Both the position numbers and the translations under genes were made by a program. 64,000 bases of DNA from Collinsella aerofaciens (lineage in GTDB: Bacteria > Actinomycetota > Coriobacteriia > Coriobacteriales > Coriobacteriaceae): the NCBI GenBank assembly GCA_008671135.1, contig RQAP01000026.1, positions 1-64,000 of the forward strand, read 5' to 3'. Each line of letters opens with the position of its first letter. Position 1 is the first letter of the stretch. Under the pieces are notes generated by a model. The model did no database searches. It saw only the letters and a list, made by a program, of their open reading frames with translations, and was not told the origin of the DNA. Below are positions 32,927 to 42,173 of the stretch, piece after piece.

Positions 32927-35479
32927 ATGAGACGAGTGGGAACACTTGGCTTGGTGGCAGCGCTTGCCGCTATCTTGGTATCGCCGCTGCCGGCGCACGC
33001 CGAAGACGCATCGGGTGCCGTTACCTACAATGCGGGAAATGGGTATTCCTTTGAGAAGCTCTCGCATCCTACGGTAGGAACGTCGCAGCCGGATGGCATC
33101 GTCGACTACCAGGGTAACGGTGCCGTTGCCGTTCCGGGCGCCGATGGTAATACGGCCAACAACGAAGGCGATCGCGGCCAGAGCTACACTTGGGCGGCTG
33201 CGAGCTATGGTGACTGGCTTTATGTGGGCACCTGCTATGCGGCGATGGGCAACACGCTGACGCTCATGAACAGCACGCTGGGCGATTCCTTTGATGTCGA
33301 AACCATGCGCCTGACGCTGGAGGCCATGTTTAACGGTACCTTCTTCTATGGACAGCAGAAGGAGGACGGCACGGCCGACAAGGACAGCGGCGGCATCTTG
33401 GTCAAGATCAATACCAAGACCGGTGAGACCAAGCTGCTACTCTCTGAATCGCTCAACGGCGTCGCTCCTTTGTTCCGCAATGCCGTGAGCTATAAGGGTA
33501 AGCTCTATTTCTGCGGCAGCGTCAGGACCAATGGCGGCAAAGGCGGCCTGCCTGCTGTATACGAGATCGATCCTAAGACGGATGAGTACAAAGTTGTCTA
33601 TCAGGGCCTTTCGAGCATGCAGGATTACGGTGCTGCCTACAAGCAGGGCATTTCTACCGGTATCCGCGGCATGTGCGTCCATGATGGCCAGCTCGTCATC
33701 AGTAATGTGGGTAAAGACGCGAACGGTAATTTTGTGTCGACAATCCTGACGTCGTCTGACCCCTCGAAGGGCCAGGACAGCTTCACCGAGATTGCCAATT
33801 CGGAGACGCTGTTTGGCTATCCGGCGATTCGCTATAAGGACAGCATCTACGGCGGCGCCATTTGGGATATGGTCTCGTACAATGGCCATCTCTATGCGAC
33901 CATCTGCACCGGTACGCCCGAGAACGCTCCCGATGATAATTCCATGCAGTCGTTTGCCATGGTCCGTGGCGACAAGAATGCCGACGGCAGATATTCGTGG
34001 ACTCCCATTGTCGGCGATCAGAAGACGGACGGCGCAAAGTACTGCTTTGGCATCGATCCTGCCCGTACCCGTTCTGGCGCTGCCAACCTCATCGTCTACA
34101 ACGACTACCTCTATATCGGTGAATACAACGACGAGGAGATTGCCCTCGAGCGCATCCTGTTCAACAAATCCAACACCGAAGAGGGCGGTAAGAGCAGTAT
34201 GGGCGGCGTTGACTGCTCGTTTGTGAATGCCAATCTTGAGCAGTCGGTTAACATCTATCGCATGGACAAGGACGAGAACATGGAGCTCGTCGTTGGCGAT
34301 CGCACCGACATGTTCCCCGAGGGCGGCATTTCCGGCCTGACTTCGGGCTTTGGCCGAAACGAGAACCAGTACATTTGGCGCATGCAGAAGTTCGACGGCA
34401 AGCTGTATATCGGTACCTTTGATACCGCGAGCCTGCTTGAGCCGATCGGCCAGTTCTCCAATGGCGACATTATCGATATGACGCCCGAGGAGTGGGACTC
34501 TCAGGTTCAGCGCCTTAGGGACCTGCTCGATCACCTGCTCGACAAGAAATCGCCTGACGACTCCATCGTTCCCGTGAACACGCTTGCGGACGATGATTCA
34601 AACGAGGCCGTCGAGGTCGATGATTCGAACGAAGCTGCCGAGGTTGATGATTCAAACAGGGCCGTCGATGTCGATGACGAGAAGACCGAGGTTGTTAAGG
34701 GCTTTGGCGATCTGAGCGATGCGCTGGAGGATGCCGCGGGCGGTCTTTGCGATCAGGCCGCGACGATGTCCCAGGACTTTGAGGACGACGCCGCTTATGT
34801 CCAGAAGATCGATGGCGAGATCGCGTACTTCAAGTCCTTTGCCGACCAGTATCAGGACATGCTCGATAGCTATGAGAGCCTTAAGCAGCAGTACGAGGAT
34901 GCCTATGGCACCGAGCTGCCGAGCGATATTCAGGACGCGCTCGATAAGCTGCTGAGCGAGGAGAACCTCAAGAAGTTGCAGAGTGTCCTTACGTGCATGT
35001 GTTACCTGCGCGATGCCGAGCGCGGCTTTGATATGTATGTGACCGAGGACGGCGTGAACTTTACGACGCTGACGACTAATGGCTTTAACGATCCGTATAA
35101 CCATGGTCTGCGCACCTTTGCGGTGACCAACCAGGGTCTGTGCCTTGGTACCGCCAACCCGTTCTATGGTTGCCAGGTCTGGATCCAGCGCAAGGAGAAT
35201 TCGGAGAATCCGGTTGATCCCGGTACTCCGGATCCGACGGAACCCACCGATCCTTCGCAGCCGGGTGGCGGCGATCAGCCTGGCGGCAGCCAGACGGGTG
35301 GCAACGACCAGTCGAGCAGCACTACGACCACCGTCACGACGACCGCTAAGAAGACTCCGAAGGACGGCTCGCTGCCTCGCGCTGGCGACTCGACCCTCAC
35401 GCTGGTCTTGGGATTGCTGGTTGCAGCTGCCGCAGTGCTTGGCATTGCTCTCGTCTTGCGCAAGCGTTCTCGTCGCTAG
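32927..35479 (+). CDS. Large sortase-anchored surface protein
   Basis: An 850-residue exported protein. A signal peptide ends at AHAED (about 26). A large domain of beta-propeller-like character (about 60-510; repeats of aromatic/Gly segments such as SYGDWLYVGTCYAAMG and KFDGKLYIGTFDTAS) is followed by three near repeats of VDDSNEAAE (about 560-585), a helical segment (600-690), a short return to the propeller-like region, a Pro/Thr/Gln-rich spacer (about 760-820), and the sorting signal SLPRAGDS, a membrane helix and an RKRSRR tail. LPRAGD is a variant of LPxTG. The ligand is unknown. ATG 32927 follows GGGAGG. Its TAG overlaps the stop of the convergent yolD-like gene. Confidence 0.85.
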   Translation: MRRVGTLGLVAALAAILVSPLPAHAEDASGAVTYNAGNGYSFEKLSHPTVGTSQPDGIVDYQGNGAVAVPGADGNTANNEGDRGQSYTWAAASYGDWLYVGTCYAAMGNTLTLMNSTLGDSFDVETMRLTLEAMFNGTFFYGQQKEDGTADKDSGGILVKINTKTGETKLLLSESLNGVAPLFRNAVSYKGKLYFCGSVRTNGGKGGLPAVYEIDPKTDEYKVVYQGLSSMQDYGAAYKQGISTGIRGMCVHDGQLVISNVGKDANGNFVSTILTSSDPSKGQDSFTEIANSETLFGYPAIRYKDSIYGGAIWDMVSYNGHLYATICTGTPENAPDDNSMQSFAMVRGDKNADGRYSWTPIVGDQKTDGAKYCFGIDPARTRSGAANLIVYNDYLYIGEYNDEEIALERILFNKSNTEEGGKSSMGGVDCSFVNANLEQSVNIYRMDKDENMELVVGDRTDMFPEGGISGLTSGFGRNENQYIWRMQKFDGKLYIGTFDTASLLEPIGQFSNGDIIDMTPEEWDSQVQRLRDLLDHLLDKKSPDDSIVPVNTLADDDSNEAVEVDDSNEAAEVDDSNRAVDVDDEKTEVVKGFGDLSDALEDAAGGLCDQAATMSQDFEDDAAYVQKIDGEIAYFKSFADQYQDMLDSYESLKQQYEDAYGTELPSDIQDALDKLLSEENLKKLQSVLTCMCYLRDAERGFDMYVTEDGVNFTTLTTNGFNDPYNHGLRTFAVTNQGLCLGTANPFYGCQVWIQRKENSENPVDPGTPDPTEPTDPSQPGGGDQPGGSQTGGNDQSSSTTTTVTTTAKKTPKDGSLPRAGDSTLTLVLGLLVAAAAVLGIALVLRKRSRR

Positions 35480-35901
35480 GCTCGTCCGCGTAGCTCAATG
35501 TCTTGGATATCGTCGAAGTTGATGGCGATATCCCTGAGTTTGAGCAGCTTGAATGCGGGTAACACTTCGTCGAGAATGCCCGTGCGGCTACGATAGCCGT
35601 ACGTATCGTAATAGGTGACGCGTACCAGGTCGCCTCGTTTGAGGCCCTCGAGCTTTTTCGAAAGCTCGAGGGCTTTTTCTTCCGTGAGTTCGCATTTGGA
35701 CTCAACAGTGATCTCTTGTTTGCGCACGAGCTCGTAGTATCCCGTGAGGGCGGCAAAGGGCATAAACTGCGCGGCGCGGCCGGCGCGCACGGCACCGTTG
35801 GCGGTGAGCTTTGGGTCGGCGGAGCGACGTCTTCCCTCAGGGTCCGCTAGGCGCTCGAAGGCGGTCGGCGGGCGCACGGGCTGTTGTTTGGGTTTAGGCA
35901 C
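35476..35901 (-). CDS. YolD-like protein
   Basis: A 141-residue YolD-like protein (RAAQFMPFAALTGYYELVRKQEI and DLVRVTYYDTYGYRSRTGILDEV). YolD-like proteins are encoded next to Y-family polymerases in SOS operons of Gram-positive bacteria and plasmids and are thought to assist them. The start overlaps the end of the polymerase gene by 8 nt. The stop shares the four bases CTAG with the convergent surface-protein gene. Confidence 0.85.
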   Translation of the reverse strand: MPKPKQQPVRPPTAFERLADPEGRRRSADPKLTANGAVRAGRAAQFMPFAALTGYYELVRKQEITVESKCELTEEKALELSKKLEGLKRGDLVRVTYYDTYGYRSRTGILDEVLPAFKLLKLRDIAINFDDIQDIELRGRA

Positions 35902-37399
35902 GATGTCCTCCTACCTGATCGTTGCGTTCGCGTGCGGTGGCGCCGGCAGTAAAGCTCAGTCCCTTAACCAGGGCGTTCTTGCCGTACTTGCCCTTTACGG
36001 CCAGAACGGCGCGTGCCAGGTCGCGCTCGCGCTCATCGGCCTCGACGTCGCTAAACAGATCGATGGTGGCAAATTCCTCGGGCACAAGATTGCCAAATCC
36101 CAGGTTGATGCGCTTGACCGGTCGTTTGGGATCGACAGTCTGCGCCCAGAGCTCATCGAAATAGCCCATGATCTTCTTAAACGAATTAGTGCGTTCAGGC
36201 AGCTTGTGGGATGCATTGGAATGCGCGAACAGCGCGGCATAGCCACCGCGCGGTTTGCCGCCATGCTCTCCTACAAAGATGCCATCGATTGCCTGCGCTT
36301 CGCGCACCAGGCGACGCCTTTCGTCATCGCGCTGGACGGGCTTGGGAGCACGGGGCGCGAGCTCGGGGCCGGCGGTTGCGGTGGGTTCGATACTCGACGT
36401 GCTCGAGCGCAGGTGCCCGCATCCGTCCACATATTGCGCTGTACCACTGGCGTCGAGGCGGCGTATGTCGGCGCGCTCGCTCGCGTAGCCCACAAAGAGT
36501 GAGATGCTGTCGCACACCACGTGCTTATCGACTAAGTCCAACACGGCGTTGTCGACCATCTCGCGCAAGACGGTGTAGGCCTGCTCGTAGGCATAGCCCT
36601 TCGAGAGCACCTGCCCTGTGGTGGTCGAGGTCGCTTGCGGGCGATAAGCTTGGATATCGGCGATGGTAGTCGGCTCACGCCCGAAGGCGTGGTCGATGAG
36701 ATATTCGGCATTGACGCCGAGTTCGTCGTAAAGCAGGTTTTCGTCGAGCGCCGCGACGCCCATCAGATCGTAGACGCCGTATTTTTCGAGTCGTGCTGCC
36801 ACGCCGGGGCCGATGCCCCAGATGTCGGTGATGGGGCGATGGGGCCAGATCTCCTTGCGAAAGGTCTCGTCGTCGAGTTTGCCGATGCGACTGAGCACGT
36901 GCTTGGCGGTGATATCGAGCGCAACCTTGGCCTGGAATAGGTTGGGGCCGATGCCGACCGTCGCCGTGATGCCGGTGCGCGCCAGGACCTCGTCGCGCAA
37001 CATGCAGGCGAACCCTTCCGCATCGGTGTGATAGAGGTCCAGATAGGGCGTCACGTCGATAAAGCACTCGTCAATTGAGTAGACGTGAACGTCTTGCGGA
37101 CTCACGTATTCCAGATAGATACCGTAGATTTGCGCCGACACCTCCATGTAGTGCTGCATGCGCGGTACGGCCTTGATGTAGTCGATGCCGTCGGGAATCT
37201 CGAACAGACGGCAGCGGTTGTGTATCCCGAGGTCCTTCATGGCTTGTGTGATGGCGAGGCAGATGGTTGTGCGCCCGCGCGATTCGTCGGCAACGACCAG
37301 GTTGGTAGTGAGCGGGTTGAGCCCGCGGTCGACGCACTCGACGCTGGCATAAAACGTCTTGAGGTCGATGCAGATATAGGTGTGCTGCTCGTGCCCCAC
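35894..37399 (-). CDS. Y-family DNA polymerase (UvrX/DinB-type translesion polymerase)
   Basis: A 501-residue error-prone polymerase. The catalytic carboxylates are in YICIDLKTFYASVEC and VYSIDECFIDVTPY, and the helix-hairpin-helix ITDIWGIGPGVAARLEKYGV follows. The length and pairing with YolD place it with UvrX-like enzymes rather than DinB. GTG 37399 follows GGGAGGACGC. The frame open to 37471 would run back through the LexA boxes, so the shorter start is preferred. Expression is likely SOS-induced. Confidence 0.9.
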   Translation of the reverse strand: MGHEQHTYICIDLKTFYASVECVDRGLNPLTTNLVVADESRGRTTICLAITQAMKDLGIHNRCRLFEIPDGIDYIKAVPRMQHYMEVSAQIYGIYLEYVSPQDVHVYSIDECFIDVTPYLDLYHTDAEGFACMLRDEVLARTGITATVGIGPNLFQAKVALDITAKHVLSRIGKLDDETFRKEIWPHRPITDIWGIGPGVAARLEKYGVYDLMGVAALDENLLYDELGVNAEYLIDHAFGREPTTIADIQAYRPQATSTTTGQVLSKGYAYEQAYTVLREMVDNAVLDLVDKHVVCDSISLFVGYASERADIRRLDASGTAQYVDGCGHLRSSTSSIEPTATAGPELAPRAPKPVQRDDERRRLVREAQAIDGIFVGEHGGKPRGGYAALFAHSNASHKLPERTNSFKKIMGYFDELWAQTVDPKRPVKRINLGFGNLVPEEFATIDLFSDVEADERERDLARAVLAVKGKYGKNALVKGLSFTAGATARERNDQVGGHRA

Positions 37400-37411
37400 G
37401 CGTCCTCCCAT

Positions 37412-37442
37412 CAAACACATGTTCTTATCGAATACTTGTTCG
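37412..37442 (-). promoter_or_regulatory. Two LexA-type boxes before the SOS polymerase
   Basis: On the minus strand CGAACAAGTATTCG (37429-37442) and AGAACATGTGTTTG (37412-37425) each differ from the Gram-positive LexA consensus CGAAC-N4-GTTCG by one or two bases, and lie 3 bp apart just upstream of the start codon. Confidence 0.75.
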
Positions 37443-37479
37443 ATAATACCAGCTCGTCCGGATGTCGTCAAAACCTGTC

Positions 37480-37502
37480 AAAAAGGGACTGGTTTGTTTT
37501 GG
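37480..37502 (+). repeat. REP-like fragment
   Basis: AAAAAGGGACTGGTTTGTTTTGG resembles, in the opposite orientation, the right arm of the dyad at 38171-38233. It may be a half of the same intergenic repeat. Confidence 0.4.
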
Positions 37503-37584
37503 TGGGTATGGTCGTGCGGTTGGATCGGGTTTTTAACGCAGCTCTAAAGAGTGCGAAACAGCTCGGAAAACCTTGCTTCGTAGC

Positions 37585-38160
37585 ATGAGCCTAACGATTG
37601 ATACCGCCTATGCGCACGGAAGGGTTGTGGGAAAGATGGTCAATTATGGGTTTGGTATGCCGACACGCCTTGTTGCGGATGGAGACGTGGCTCGCTGGTG
37701 CGGACGATTGGTCGCTCACTACGGTGGCACCAAGGCACTGGTCGTGCTGGGAGGCGACAAGCACACGCGCGATGAGCTCGTTTCGGCGGCGCTGGGCTCG
37801 CTCGATCGTGCCCTGCTCGAACGCGTACTCTTTCGTTGCGGTTCGGCCGGGGGCGACGGGGGAGACGATTTGGTCGATGAGGCCGTAGCCCTGGCAACCG
37901 ATGAGGGCGTGGACTTTGTCCTGGCGATTGGCGATGCCGATACTGCTGGCTTTGCGCGCGAGCTCGCGCGTCGCATGGCGGCGCTCGATGCCGGCGAAGA
38001 CGGTTTTGTCCCTTATGGATGCATTCTCTCGGAGGGCAAGGCGCCTGCTGTCGTGGGCACCGGTGAGGTTCCCGTTTTTGCCATTATCGCGCCCGAACTG
38101 CTGGAGGGCATCGGGTCTCCTCTGCGTGAGTTGCTCGGTAGCATCTGCGCCGCGGCCTAA
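37585..38160 (+). CDS. Stand-alone N-terminal domain of iron-dependent alcohol dehydrogenase
   Basis: A 191-residue protein resembling only the nucleotide-binding half of BdhA-type iron alcohol dehydrogenases (NYGFGMPTRLVADGDVARWCGRLVAHYGGTKALVVLGGD). Full enzymes are near 380-400 residues, and the His/Asp iron ligands of the C-terminal half are absent. The ending GSPLRELLGSICAAA looks like a proper terminus rather than an abrupt stop. It could be a degraded enzyme or a repurposed cofactor-binding domain. TTG 37573 and ATG 37585 are both possible; neither has a strong binding site. Confidence 0.6.
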   Translation: MSLTIDTAYAHGRVVGKMVNYGFGMPTRLVADGDVARWCGRLVAHYGGTKALVVLGGDKHTRDELVSAALGSLDRALLERVLFRCGSAGGDGGDDLVDEAVALATDEGVDFVLAIGDADTAGFARELARRMAALDAGEDGFVPYGCILSEGKAPAVVGTGEVPVFAIIAPELLEGIGSPLRELLGSICAAA

Positions 38161-38170
38161 TATTTGCCAT

Positions 38171-38233
38171 AAAAGGACGGGTTATTTTTGGTTGGTAAAG
38201 CGTTTGACCTGCCAAAATAAGCCTGTCCCTTTT
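38171..38233. repeat. Imperfect dyad after the ADH-like gene
   Basis: AAAAGGACGGGTTATTTTTGG and CCAAAATAAGCCTGTCCCTTTT form an imperfect stem over about 20 nt loop. It can act as a terminator, and is related to the fragment at 37480. Confidence 0.5.
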
Positions 38234-38359
38234 TAATCGGTTGCCGTTTGGGGGCCGATTGGCAACGCTCGCTGATTGTAGTCTTGACCTGCGCTAGAAT
38301 AGTGGCATCTGAATGTCCGGGCGCATGGAGGCGTGCGCCCGTATGCTGAGGAGGACTCT

Positions 38360-40054
38360 ATGGCAACTGTTGCCGCACCTATCGATGCTACGTCGACTGC
38401 CGCTTGGAAGGCGCTCGAGGCTCATCAGGAGAAGCTCGAGGCCGAAGGTATCGACCTCAAGGCCTGGTTCGCTGCTGACGCCGACCGCGTGAACAAGCTG
38501 AGCTTTGACGCCGGTGACCTGCACTTCGATCTGTCGAAGAACCTGGTGACCGATGAGACCGTCAAGCTGCTGTGCGATCTTGCCCGCGAGGTGAAGCTCG
38601 AGGAGCGCCGCGACGCCATGTTCTCTGGCGAGCACATCAACACTACCGAGGACCGCGCTGTCCTGCACACCGCGCTGCGCCGCCCGGCAAGCGAGAAGGG
38701 CCAGCTCATCGTCGACGGCCAGGACGTCGTCGCCGACGTGCACGAGGTCCTCGACCGCATGTATGCCTTCGCCGAGCGCGTGCGCTCCGGTGAGTGGAAG
38801 GGCGTTACCGGCAAGAAGATCGAGCATCTGGTGTCCATCGGCATCGGCGGCTCCGACCTGGGCCCGGTCATGGCCTACGAGGCTCTGCGTCCCTATGCCG
38901 ACGCCGGTATCGACTGCCGCTACATCTCCAACATCGACCCCAACGACCAGGCCGAGAAGCTCAAGGGCCTGGATCCCGAGACCACGCTCGTAATCATCGT
39001 CTCCAAGACCTTCACCACGCTCGAGACCCTCACCAACGCCCGCGAGGGCAAGACCTGGATGCTCGAGCAGCTCAAGGCTCAGGGCGCCATCGACGGCTCC
39101 GATGAGCAGAACGCCGAGGCCGTGGCAAAGCACTTCGTCGCCGTTTCCACCGCACTCGAGAAGGTCGAGGCCTTCGGTATCGACCCCGCCAACGCCTTCG
39201 GTTTCTGGAGCTGGGTCGGTGGCCGCTATTCCGTTGACTCCGCCGTGGGCCTGTCGCTGATCGTCGTGCTCGGCCCCGAGCGCTTCCAGCAGTTCCTCGA
39301 GGGCTTCCACGCCATCGACGAGTACTTCTGCAACACCCCGCTCGAGAACAACGCCGTCGCGCTGATGGGCCTGCTCAATGTCTGGTACGTCAACTTCTTC
39401 GGTTCCAAGAGCCACGCCGTGCTGCCGTACTGCCAGTACCTGCACCGCTTCCCGGCCTACCTGCAGCAGCTCACCATGGAGTCCAACGGCAAGCATGTCC
39501 GCTGGGACGGCAGCGCCGTGACCTCCGACACCGGTGAGATCTTCTGGGGCGAGCCCGGCACCAACGGCCAGCATGCCTTCTATCAGCTGCTGCACCAGGG
39601 CACTGTGGTGGTTCCGGCCGACTTCATCGCCTTCGCCAATACCGCCAACCCTGCGACCGACGGCGGCCAGGATGTCCACGAGCTGTTCCTGGGCAACTTC
39701 CTGGCCCAGACCAAGGCGCTCGCCTTTGGTAAGACGGCCGATGAGGTTCGTGCCGAGGGCACGCCCGAGCAGATCGTCCCGGCCCGTTGCTTTGAGGGCA
39801 ATCGCCCGACGACCTCGATCTTCGGCGACACGCTGACCCCGTTCGCACTCGGCGAGCTCATCGCCCTGTACGAGCACATCACGTTTGTCGAGGGCACGGT
39901 CTGGGGCATCGACTCCTACGACCAGTGGGGCGTCGAGCTGGGCAAGCAGCTTGCCAAGCAGATCACCCCGGCCTTCCACGACGACGCCGCCAAGGCCGAG
40001 CAGGACGCTTCGACCCAGGCGCTCATCGAGTTCTATCGCGCTCACCGCAAGTAG
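38360..40054 (+). CDS. pgi: Glucose-6-phosphate isomerase
   Basis: A 564-residue isomerase interconverting glucose-6-phosphate and fructose-6-phosphate. It has SIGIGGSDLGPVMAYEAL, VSKTFTTLETLTNA (sugar-phosphate binding), GGRYSVDSAVGLS, LPYCQYLHRFPAYLQQLTMESNGK (catalytic Glu) and GTNGQHAFYQLLHQGT (catalytic His), and YDQWGVELGKQLAKQI (catalytic Lys). ATG 38360 follows GAGGAGGACTCT. A GC-rich codon bias suggests high expression. Confidence 0.96.
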   Translation: MATVAAPIDATSTAAWKALEAHQEKLEAEGIDLKAWFAADADRVNKLSFDAGDLHFDLSKNLVTDETVKLLCDLAREVKLEERRDAMFSGEHINTTEDRAVLHTALRRPASEKGQLIVDGQDVVADVHEVLDRMYAFAERVRSGEWKGVTGKKIEHLVSIGIGGSDLGPVMAYEALRPYADAGIDCRYISNIDPNDQAEKLKGLDPETTLVIIVSKTFTTLETLTNAREGKTWMLEQLKAQGAIDGSDEQNAEAVAKHFVAVSTALEKVEAFGIDPANAFGFWSWVGGRYSVDSAVGLSLIVVLGPERFQQFLEGFHAIDEYFCNTPLENNAVALMGLLNVWYVNFFGSKSHAVLPYCQYLHRFPAYLQQLTMESNGKHVRWDGSAVTSDTGEIFWGEPGTNGQHAFYQLLHQGTVVVPADFIAFANTANPATDGGQDVHELFLGNFLAQTKALAFGKTADEVRAEGTPEQIVPARCFEGNRPTTSIFGDTLTPFALGELIALYEHITFVEGTVWGIDSYDQWGVELGKQLAKQITPAFHDDAAKAEQDASTQALIEFYRAHRK

Positions 40055-40086
40055 TCGCTGCTGTTAACGCATTGCGCCTTATAGCC

Positions 40087-40120
40087 AGGGGGCCGTATCC
40101 CATCGGATGCGGGCCCCTTT
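40087..40120 (+). terminator. Terminator after pgi
   Basis: GGGGGCCGTATCC pairs with GGATGCGGGCCCC around a CATC loop (one mismatch), followed by TTT. Confidence 0.75.
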
Positions 40121-40195
40121 GCTTTGCCGTGGTCCCGGGGCGCACGGCCTTTGTGGAACATCGCCGGGGCGCCGCGCGCTGCGAGAACCCTGCGC

Positions 40196-41500
40196 CTAGA
40201 TCTCGGCCTCCGCATGGCCTCGCTGCGCCTCGGGCAGCTCCCCGTAGAGCGGATGGTCTTCGAGCCTAAAGCGCTCGACCTGTTCGGGAGTGCGACCGCG
40301 TACAAAGAGCCACGAGCGATCAATCGGCGTCGCCATGAGCGTGCTGGGCAGCGCGTCGGCGCGGTCGGAAAATACCCGGGCACTCTCGGGATCCTGGAAC
40401 GCCAGCACCAGATGCGTGTCGCAGTTGCCCATGATGGAGCGTGCGCGTGCCTCGCCATAGAGCGCATCGAGTTGATTGGTCGACTGCAACAGCAGCGTTG
40501 CCCAGATGTTGCGGCTTCGGATAATCGAGAGCACGTTGTCGATCTGGGGGATCTGCAGATTTGCGAAGTCATCGAGCATAAAGCGCACAGGCACAGGCAG
40601 GCTGCCGTCGGGCTGCCTATCGGCCTCGCGAATGAGGCCCATAAACGCCTGCGTAATAAAGAGGCCGGTCAGCGGATCGAGATTGCGGTCGATATCGCTC
40701 ACGGTTACAAACAGGGCGCAGGGGACATGCCCCATGGAAGCGAAGTCCACCTGATGGCACTCACGATAGAGCTGTGCCGCACCGTCGAATCCCAGACACA
40801 TGACCTTTTCGGCAAGGATGCCGACGATGCTCGCGTGCATGCGCTCGGCATTTTGCGTAATGGCGTAGCGCCGCCATAGCGAGAGGGCATAGCTTTGGGG
40901 GTCGGTCGTGATCAGGTCGTCAAACAATCGACCCGTGGCACCGTCCTGCAGGTGCTCGATCAGCTTGATGACCGAGCTGATCGTCTGCTCGTCGGCGGGT
41001 AGCTGTTCGGTGACGTAGGCGATAAGACACGACAGCAGGTTTGCCGCCGCATGATCCCAAAAAGGCTGGTTGTTGTCCTCGATGGGGCAGATGGCCTTTG
41101 CCACCGAGAGGATGTCCTGCTGGTTGGGCCTGCCGTCCGCCTTGCGGCGAATGTGCCTCAGGGGGTTGTAGCCGCAGCGCTCGATGCCGGGCGCAAGGGC
41201 CGGGACGGTGTTGAGGTCGGCGAAGTTGAGGCATTGCACGCGGTAACCGTGGGCTGCCAGCACGGGTCCCACTTCGCGACAGAGCGTGCCTTTGGTGTCG
41301 AGCACGATGTAGCTTGCGTTCATTTGCAGCAGGTTGGGCTTGAGGACGTTTCGGGTCTTGCCGGCTCCCGAGGGGCCGATCACAAGTGCGTTGTTGTTGA
41401 GTCCCGTTTGGCGGGTGTCGCAGGAGAGCGTTCGATCCTTGGCGAGGATGGTGGACGATGCGGACTCAGATGCGGCGAGGCGGCTGGCGAGGTTAGACAT
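40196..41500 (-). CDS. TraG/VirD4-like ATPase lacking membrane segments
   Basis: A 434-residue P-loop ATPase of the type IV secretion coupling-protein family. Walker A is IGPSGAGKTRNVLKPN, then ASYIVLDTKGTLCREVGPVL, the Walker B region VRFMLDDFANLQIPQIDNVL, and RSRNIWATLLLQSTNQLDALYG, all typical of VirD4/TraG. The usual N-terminal membrane helices are absent, so it is predicted soluble. No relaxase, pilus or other transfer genes occur here. ATG 41500 follows AAGGAGGTCGCCC and overlaps the ClpP-like gene by 8 nt. It may move DNA or protein in another context. Confidence 0.85.
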   Translation of the reverse strand: MSNLASRLAASESASSTILAKDRTLSCDTRQTGLNNNALVIGPSGAGKTRNVLKPNLLQMNASYIVLDTKGTLCREVGPVLAAHGYRVQCLNFADLNTVPALAPGIERCGYNPLRHIRRKADGRPNQQDILSVAKAICPIEDNNQPFWDHAAANLLSCLIAYVTEQLPADEQTISSVIKLIEHLQDGATGRLFDDLITTDPQSYALSLWRRYAITQNAERMHASIVGILAEKVMCLGFDGAAQLYRECHQVDFASMGHVPCALFVTVSDIDRNLDPLTGLFITQAFMGLIREADRQPDGSLPVPVRFMLDDFANLQIPQIDNVLSIIRSRNIWATLLLQSTNQLDALYGEARARSIMGNCDTHLVLAFQDPESARVFSDRADALPSTLMATPIDRSWLFVRGRTPEQVERFRLEDHPLYGELPEAQRGHAEAEI

Positions 41501-42110
41501 GGGCGACCTCCTTGGTGGTCGAGAGAATTTCGTGGGCAAAGCCGAGCTCGACGGCGCGCTCGGCCGAAAGGTAGGTGTCTTTTGCAGTGAGGGACTGGAT
41601 GCGCTTGGGCGTGAGGCCGCTGCGGTCCGAGAGGATTTGCGTGAGGGTCTTGCGGGTCTGCATGAGACGCCGGCTGGTTTCCTGCAACGCAAGTGCCGAG
41701 CCGCCTGCCCCCTGGGGGATCAGCGGGTCATGAATCATGAGCTCTGCATGGGGCGCCATACGGCGATCGTCGCCGCCCATAAAGATCACGGCGCCCATGG
41801 ACGCGGCGAATTCCAGACAGACGGTGCGGATGAGGCACGATGCGAGGCGCATGGCGTCATAGATCGCAAGACCCGATCGCACGCTTCCGCCGGCGCTGGC
41901 GACAAATATGGTGATGGGGCGGCTGGGGTCGGTGGCATCGAGCAGACGAATCTGCTGGCATAGGTCGTGGGCCATCGGGGTTTCGATGTTTCCCATGACG
42001 GAGAGCTCGCGACGGGCGAGCATCTCATCGTAAATGCTGGTGAGCGTGATACCTCGGGCGGATTCACGCATGGTGAGGGGGCTGATGATGGGGGAATGAT
42101 TGGTGTCCAT
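41493..42110 (-). CDS. ClpP-like serine protease
   Basis: A 205-residue ClpP/crotonase-fold protease. GGSVRSGLAIYDAM, LEFAASMGAVIFMGG (nucleophilic Ser) and APHAELMIHDPLI (catalytic His) are conserved, and the acidic residue is expected in TKDTYLSAERAVELG. Sequence is divergent from housekeeping ClpP. No ATPase partner gene is adjacent except the TraG-like ATPase that overlaps its 3' end, which raises the possibility that the two cooperate. ATG 42110 follows AAAGGAGTCCTC. Confidence 0.85.
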   Translation of the reverse strand: MDTNHSPIISPLTMRESARGITLTSIYDEMLARRELSVMGNIETPMAHDLCQQIRLLDATDPSRPITIFVASAGGSVRSGLAIYDAMRLASCLIRTVCLEFAASMGAVIFMGGDDRRMAPHAELMIHDPLIPQGAGGSALALQETSRRLMQTRKTLTQILSDRSGLTPKRIQSLTAKDTYLSAERAVELGFAHEILSTTKEVAHV

Positions 42111-42173
42111 GAGGACTCCTTTCTGTTGGTGGTGTTGTGGAATAGAGTCGCTGCCCGCGGAGGGGCTGGCGGG

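Noticed and set aside
38294..40045. Long minus-strand open frame opposite pgi
   Set aside because: It mirrors the codon-biased pgi gene; the low-complexity Leu/Gly/Val sequence is not protein-like.
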